Shown here one piece after another: positions 32,986 to 33,543 of a stretch of 33,543 nt of DNA (positions within the stretch are counted from its first letter, which is position 1; each line of letters starts with the position of its first letter). The notes beneath the pieces were generated by a model. The model ran no database searches, was not told the DNA's origin, and saw only the letters and a program-made list of their open reading frames with translations. A program made the position numbers and the translations under genes. Where the stretch lies: NCBI GenBank assembly GCA_030645365.1, contig JAUSMB010000025.1, positions 1 to 33,543 on the forward strand, given 5' to 3'. Source of the DNA: Rugosibacter sp. GTDB lineage: Bacteria > Pseudomonadota > Gammaproteobacteria > Burkholderiales > Rhodocyclaceae.

Positions 32986-33176
32986 TTAAAATGGGTGCGT
33001 GGGAATTAGCTAAATAGCTGGTCCAACGCACATGATTCGAAAGAAGTAAAAGCTTGCACAAATCACAAGACAGCTGAATGTACATGAATTGGGTTGTCAT
33101 TGTAACACTTGGTATTGGCTACACTCCGCACGGTTCAGTGTGCAGAACTATTCACAGTGCTGAAGCTTACTGTTAT
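32986..33176 (-). other. 23S-5S spacer with a predicted hairpin, no tRNA
   Basis: The spacer is 191 bases. TGCGT (32996-33000) pairs with ACGCA (33026-33030), GG with CC inside (one bulged base), and a nested AGCT-AAAT-AGCT hairpin lies at 33008-33019. This may be part of the processing structure upstream of 5S rRNA. I find no tRNA cloverleaf and no open frame with homology. Confidence 0.45.

Positions 33177-33543
<367 letters not shown>

Noticed and set aside
32986-33176. A possible tRNA gene in the 23S-5S spacer
   Set aside because: No acceptor stem, T-loop GTTCGANTC or CCA-adjacent pairing could be found.

Overview
The window is bacterial chromosome from a betaproteobacterium. I infer this from gene order (queA-tgt-yajC-secD-secF; hfq through hflK-hflC, DUF2065, hisZ, purA; ndk-rlmN-pilW-rodZ-ispG-hisS-yfgM-bamB-der; alaA-hom-thrC) and from how the proteins read. 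The genus cannot be fixed from this stretch. Nearly everything is core housekeeping. I see no insertion sequence, prophage, CRISPR array or tRNA gene.

Layout. 1-1861 (minus): an Mth938-like protein translationally coupled to an ArnT-like membrane glycosyltransferase that runs off the left edge. 2037-9616 (plus): alaA and hom, then a complete extradiol ring-cleavage dioxygenase with its own strong ribosome binding site and a rho-independent terminator, then thrC, purB, a DUF2322 protein and a periplasmic cytochrome c'. From 9725 to the right end every gene is on the minus strand. In order of transcription (right to left) these are: 23S rRNA (3' end only), 5S rRNA and the rrn terminator; accA and tilS; ndk, rlmN, pilW, rodZ, ispG, hisS, a YfgM-like protein, bamB, der, hfq, a decayed hflX, hflK, hflC, a DUF2065 protein, hisZ and purA, closed by a terminator; then queA, tgt, yajC, secD, secF and a cytochrome b561.

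How the genes work together. alaA, hom and thrC belong to alanine and threonine synthesis. purA and purB act in AMP synthesis, and hisZ and hisS in histidine synthesis and charging. queA and tgt make queuosine in tRNA, next to the SecYEG accessory proteins YajC-SecD-SecF. BamB and YfgM serve envelope biogenesis, RodZ cell shape, and PilW type IV pili. Many neighbours overlap by 1-4 bases (ATGA or TGATG), so the long minus-strand block is probably translated as coupled units.

What stands out: (1) a dispersed element of about 24 bp, found eight times with constant internal spacing, in intergenic DNA and inside five or six genes; (2) hflX reduced to disconnected remnants between hfq and hflK; (3) an extradiol dioxygenase plus terminator splitting the threonine genes; (4) a TilS without its C-terminal domain, with a possible out-of-frame remnant of it just downstream; (5) terminators sitting only about 25 bases upstream of thrC and queA. 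I found no convincing new multi-gene system; the dispersed element is the best candidate for something undescribed.
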